A DNA stretch of 33,469 bases from Sperchopsis tessellata. Lineage: Eukaryota > Arthropoda > Insecta > Coleoptera > Hydrophilidae. A model generated the notes under the pieces. It did not search any database, had not been told where the DNA came from, and saw nothing but the letters and a program-made list of their open reading frames with translations. The position numbers and the translations under genes were made by a program. The stretch spans positions 1 through 33,469 of the forward strand of contig JAWQRN010000232.1 in the NCBI GenBank assembly GCA_033557685.1, in the 5' to 3' direction. Each line of letters begins with the position of its first letter. Position 1 is the first letter of the stretch. Shown piece after piece: positions 26,501-32,500 of this stretch.

Positions 26501-29500
26501 TGTATATGTTTTATGATATGTTAATTTTCTTTTCTAATTGCAGACTGAACCCTTCGATGATATATTATCATTTAAAGGTGACATTTTAGTTTGTCTAAAG
26601 TTTGTTCCACCTGATATGACTATTATTAAGAAAGGAAAACGTTCAAGAGGTGCCCTACATGTTTTAGTTAAGGAAGCAAAAAGTCTGACAGCTGTTAAAG
26701 CTAATGGCACTTCAGATCCATTTTGCAAAAGGTTTGTAGAATCATAATTATCCTACAGATAAGTAGTTCTAGATTGAGAAATTTTACATCATTTCGTAAT
26801 AGAATCCAATACTTTCATATCCACCCTTATATTCCTATTTTTCTATCATATTTCTGTGTTAATGCTTTTTAAATTTTAATTTGCCATGCAACCGCAATCT
26901 TTTGCTCAAATGAAAACTTCTCCATAGATTTAACGAAAATGTAAATATATTTTTCTTCAAACGTGTGAATAATTAGGTTTACTAGAAGTGAAAAATTATT
27001 CATATACTGTACTAGCCTAATACGTTGCAAATATTAAAACGTCAAATTCTAAATTTATATTCATCTTATACCTTCTTCGTTGCTGCATTTTTAAACAAAT
27101 TATAGAATAACAATGGACAATTGGTTATCCTAAATAAGTTAACTTATAGATTATTGAAAGAAATGTACACAACGAAACCGAAACAATTTACAAGCAATAT
27201 TAACTTTCTTATTGTTACTTCTAGTTTTTCCCACATTTTTGTGTTGCTAATTCTATCTAGCTAATATAATCTAAAATTAACCTAAGGCCCTTGTAATCAT
27301 AAACTCATACTTTTTTCGTGTTTCCTTTTCTTCTACAGGCGTACCATTAAATTATTTGAATATGACCTCAGGATTGCATCTTAGCTTTTTTTGTACATCT
27401 TGAACTTTTCTATGTAATTGGTGAGAACAATGATTTTTATATGTCTTCATTGTCATAATTTCTAAACCATTTCTGTTCTATACATTTTATTATCGTTAGT
27501 CACATTTGTAAATTCTCAAAAAAAAACTACAGTATCTGCAGTTAGTGTACTGTTTTTTATTGTGCTCTATTTTGTCCAATATATTCTTGAAATTTGCATG
27601 TTAAAATTTTTTATTAATCGAAAAAATTTAAGCGGATATTTCTAAAAATTTTAAAAAATTTGTTGCTTGTGCAATCTTACACATTTCAGTAATGGTATTC
27701 CGGACTTTTATGTGCGTTAACCTTCATAATTGATCCATGGTTTTGTATGCAGTGTCATTCTAAATCATATTTTTTTCATTTCAATAGCTTTATGTCAATT
27801 ATACAAAAATACCATAAAACTATCTTAAGTATAAACTGTGGCAGAATCTTTCAATATCTATCTCTCTTAATTCAAAATTTCCCCAATGACAGCGAGAAGA
27901 ATGAGCTGCTAGTATTCCAACATGATGTATTCGTATTATAGGAAAAAGTTACATTTTTGCTACTGCAAATATATTGAAGAAATTTAAAATGTAATATACA
28001 AATGTATAGGGCTATTCCGTTTATTTAAAAAAATTTAAAGGAAATTTAAAATAACTACAACTATTGATATTACAATTACAATTTTTTCATATTCGTATAT
28101 TATATTAAAAACATACTTTGTATAATGTTTTTTGGTCAACTCTATACACAAAGACACAATATTTTCTTTATCTTCTGGTTTTCCGAGAGAAAGCCTTGTG
28201 TTGGCTTTTCCTTTTACTGATGTTTCATTGACCATTCCAGGAGACATTATCAAGACATGTAACTCTTAATAGTGCTAGCTGTAAACTGTCATGTAACTCT
28301 TAAGATGCTAGGTGTAGACTGCCAAGAAGCTCTAAAAAGTGCTAGTATATACTGACATCTAACTCTTAGAAGTGGTAGTCATAGACATGTCCTGGTAATG
28401 TGTCCTGCAAATGTTGATGAAACGTTGACAAAAAGAAAAACCAACACATGGTTATCTCCCGGAAAAACCTAAGACATATACTATGGTTGTGTATGTCTAC
28501 CAGTTAGTAAATATGAAACCGGAATTTGCTCATAGATGGCTCTAGTTGTTAATCTAGTGACTGTCAAACCGCATCATTGGTGCCTTTTTCTTTTGTTTAC
28601 ATTTGTCAATAAATTTTAACTCACAACAATACAAGTTTCATACAACAACATACTTTTTCATAGCTTTGAACATGTCGACTTTTGTGCCTAAAAACTACAA
28701 TTTGCGGACAGCATTGATTTTCTGTTACCATTTGAAGAAAACTGCTGCAGAATCGCAATGAATGCTTGTCGAAGCATGCGGTGAGCATGCTCTTGGAAAA
28801 ACACCGTGATTTCAGTGGTTTAAAAAATTCAAAAGTGGCTATTTTGACGTGATAAATGAACGTGGAAGAGCACCGAGAAAGTTTGAAGACGCCGAATTGC
28901 AAGCATTGTTGGATTGAGGATGACCTCAAATGCAACAACAACTCGCAGATCAATTAAATGTGACACAAGAAGCTGTCTCCATATGTTTGAAAGCCATGGT
29001 AAAGATCCAGAAGGTGGAAAAATGGGTTCCACATTAACTGAATAAAAGACAGCAGGAAAACGGATAAACCACTTGCGAAATGCTGCTCGTCAGATACAAA
29101 AGAAAATTATTTCTCCATCGAATTGTGACAGGCGATGAAAAATGGATATATTTCGAGAATCCTAAGCGTAAAAGTTCATGGGTAACTCCAAGCACACCAG
29201 CGACATCAACTGCAAGACTAAATCGCAATGGACGGAAGACAATTCTCTGTGTTTGGTAGGATCAGAAGGGTGTTATCTATTATGAGCTGCTAAAACCTGG
29301 CGAAACCAATAATACTGAACGCTACCGACAACAAATAGATTTGAACCAAGAATTGCGTGAAAAACGACCAGAATATCAAAAGAGGCAACACAAAGTGATT
29401 TTGCTTCATGATAATTCACCATCGCACACAGCAAAACCGGTCAAGGAAAGAAATGAGGCGTTAAGTTGGCAAATACTTTCGCATGCGGCTTACTCACCAG

Positions 29501-32500
29501 ACTTTGCTCCATCCGATTATTACTATTTGCATCAATGGGACACGCACTTGCTAAGCAGCGCTTCACTTCTTACGAAAATAGCTCTATGATTGGTTTGTCT
29601 CAAAAAAGCAACAGTTTTTTTTGGCGTGGGATCCACGAATTGCCAGAGACATGGGAAAAATGTGTAGTTAGTGATGGGCGATACTATTTTTTACCATTTT
29701 CATACAATAAATGTGTATTTTCTATAAAAAAATTCCGGTTTCATATTTTAAGACCTGGTATGTACAGAATTAACATTTACTTTACTTTAGTAGTAAATCT
29801 GCCATGTTATTGTATGGATTAAAGCGGTATTTTTGTTGTTACTTTAGTATTTAGTGTGATATCTTAGTTTCCTTGAAGTAATTTTCCAACCTCTAGAAGG
29901 CTCGCATCACTCTGGGGGACGGAGTGGGACATACCTCTAAGATATGTTGGGTAGAAGTTCAGATCTTGCGGACCAACAGGATGAGCAAAATGCCAATTGC
30001 ATAAGATCATGGATGACAGTGCACAGGGAAAGCGGCTGTTCTTCAGTAGGAGCAACTTATCGACGATGTCTGGTCACTATATTTAAGTGGCCAATTATAG
30101 TTGTCAAGCCACAGCAACACAGCATGAAGAATTAATGCCTCATTCCCAAAATGAAAGACACCAAAACTATGGCCCTCATTTTCCATAGGCCAAATTACCC
30201 CAAGTAAAGGCAACTATTGGGATGAGCATAATAAAATGGGGGTACTAAGAATCCACGGAATCCAATAGAGCTAATTAAACTGCATAGTAGATATTGTACT
30301 AGAATGGCACTAACAATGGTAGAAAGGGTGGACTTGGTTTCATGGTTCTCAAAAGACTCAAAGTTTGAGGGCAGAGCTGACAGAAAAATTTGAAATAAAG
30401 ATTTTTTAGGCGGTATACACTACAAATTTTGCAAAATCGGTGGAAGCATTCTATGAAGAGAAGACAGATCTTAAGAAATTTTAATACAAAGTAGGAGAAA
30501 AACAACCAGGAGATGAGGTTGTAAGTGAAGAAGAAGAAATAAATGAGGTAACAGGCTTGTAGAATTTTCTGAATAAAAGGGTCTTTATTTATCAAATACC
30601 ATATTTGCTAAGAAAACATCAAGCAAATAGCCCTTGCAAGGCCCTAGCAACAACAGGAATGAGATGACTAAATACTCACTAATTGAAAATCCATCATATA
30701 ACACTGTACAGTTCTGAACCATTTGGTTAGGTCTAGAATTTTTTTTAATGCTAAATTGGAAAAATTGAAGTTAACTTACAGCTGTGGCAAAAAATTTAAC
30801 TTGTTTCATCTAAAATCTAATCAAGAAGTATTTCTACTAGAACTTAAGAACAGATTTTTGTTCCGGAAGAATAAAACGATACTGATAATGTGTATGACAT
30901 ATATACAGTTCGAGCAAAACTTTATATGTCATACATAGAAACAAAACAGATACCAGCATCTTAGAGCAAAGCAAATAAATGATATAAAGAGGATAGAAAG
31001 ACAATGGTCAAAGGATTTGACCTTGTGGGAGCCAAGAAACAACATAATGACAAGACGAAGACCCAATGACAAGTTGGACAGAGAACTTTGGGATTTACCT
31101 GGTTAAAAAAGACATAAAACCGTGGCGAGTGGAAGGAACTTGGGCCTTCGTCCAGCAGTGGATGAATAATGGCTGATTATGATTATGATATCGTGTGTGT
31201 ATATATAAATACATACATGTTAAAAAAGGAGTTTTTCTAAATAAACCAATGTGCCACTAATATTGGTGCACTGAATAATTCTTGTAATATTTATTTATAA
31301 ACAATGCATTCATTCTTATATAAAAACAGACAAATTAATAATTGGTTTTTTTTTCAGTTACCTTTTACCTGATAAAGGACGTAGTTCAAAACAAAAAACT
31401 GGTGTAGTTAAACGATCTATAAACCCAGTGTGGAACCACACATTTATTTATGATGATGTTACTCTGCAAGAGTTAGCTGAAAGATGTTTAGAATTAACTG
31501 TTTGGGACCATGACAGATTAGCTAGTAACGAGTTCCTTGGGGGTGTGAGATTCTCATTGGGTACTGGTAAGTTTATATTTAGTAGATATTAATATTTGGT
31601 ATTTCACATATTAAAAACAACAAAAACGACGTATTGGAAAATCCAAATGCAATTTTAAATCTCCATAATCTGATATTGATGTTTGTTTAAAGGTGCAGGA
31701 ATTAAGCACAAAAAGTGAATATATTATCAAGACAACTGATTTGCATAAAACTTTTATTTATATAACACTTAATCATACCTTCCAAACTTCCTTAAATTTA
31801 GTTGAAGATTAAGAGAAATATTGTATATAATATCTCAGAAAATTATGATTAATATTCATAATGCTAATCTTAACTTTTAATTAATTTAATGGAAATTTCG
31901 GAGACCTAACAACTGAACGCAAAACAACTGAACACGTGACATCTGAATACATGGACAACTGAACACATGGACAACTAAATACATGGACAATTGAATACAC
32001 GTACAACTCAATACACTAAAAATACAACTAATAAAGAAATAAAATGATATTCAAAATTTACTGCCATTCCTTTTACTTCTCACTATAATTTTCAATTTTT
32101 AACAAACAGGAGAAATCCTAGTCACGCGAAGAAGAAGAAGACTATAATTTTCTGAAATTCTAATATTTATATTATAAAAATTAAAAAATTAATGTTTTGC
32201 AACAAAAGTTTATTGAGTATTTCATTAGGTCAGGGTTAGGCTAAGGATATCCCTCCCCCAATGTAGAAGAAAGTGTGAAATAGTATAAGAAAGTTGTAAA
32301 AATTAGAAAAACATTGTAAAAAACTTGTAATATACTTGGGAACAGAAAAGAATCTTTGTGTTCAGTTGTTTATGTGTTCAGTTGTCGATGTGGTCAGTTG
32401 TCCGTGGGTTCACTTGTCATGTGTTCAGATGTCTTGTGTTCAGATGTCGTGTGTTCAATTGTCTTGCATTTGGTTGTCACAGAATCGAAATTTCAATATC

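Larger units (their letters stand above)
28500..29758 (+). mobile_element. Near full-length mariner element with TIRs and TA duplication
   Basis: 1259 bp bounded by TA (28498-28499 and 29759-29760). The left end CCAGTTAGTAAATATGAAAC continues to CGGAA; the right end, reverse complemented, reads CCAGGTCTTAAAATATGAAA and continues to CCGGAA. The transposase frame opens at ATG 28672 and can be followed to about 29690: paired helix-turn-helix part (LNVTQEAVSICLKAM), GDEKWIYFENPKRK (first Asp), VILLHDNSPSH (second Asp), SPDFAPSDYY (third Asp). Exactly 34 residues separate the second and third Asp, the mariner D,D34D signature. Several stops (for example the TAA at 29039 and the TAG in VW*DQKG) and a frameshift near 29535 inactivate it. 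Length and TIRs are typical of the family. Confidence 0.9.

Noticed and set aside
29466..29822. 118-codon + strand frame
   Set aside because: C-terminal part of the broken mariner transposase running past its normal end, not a separate gene.
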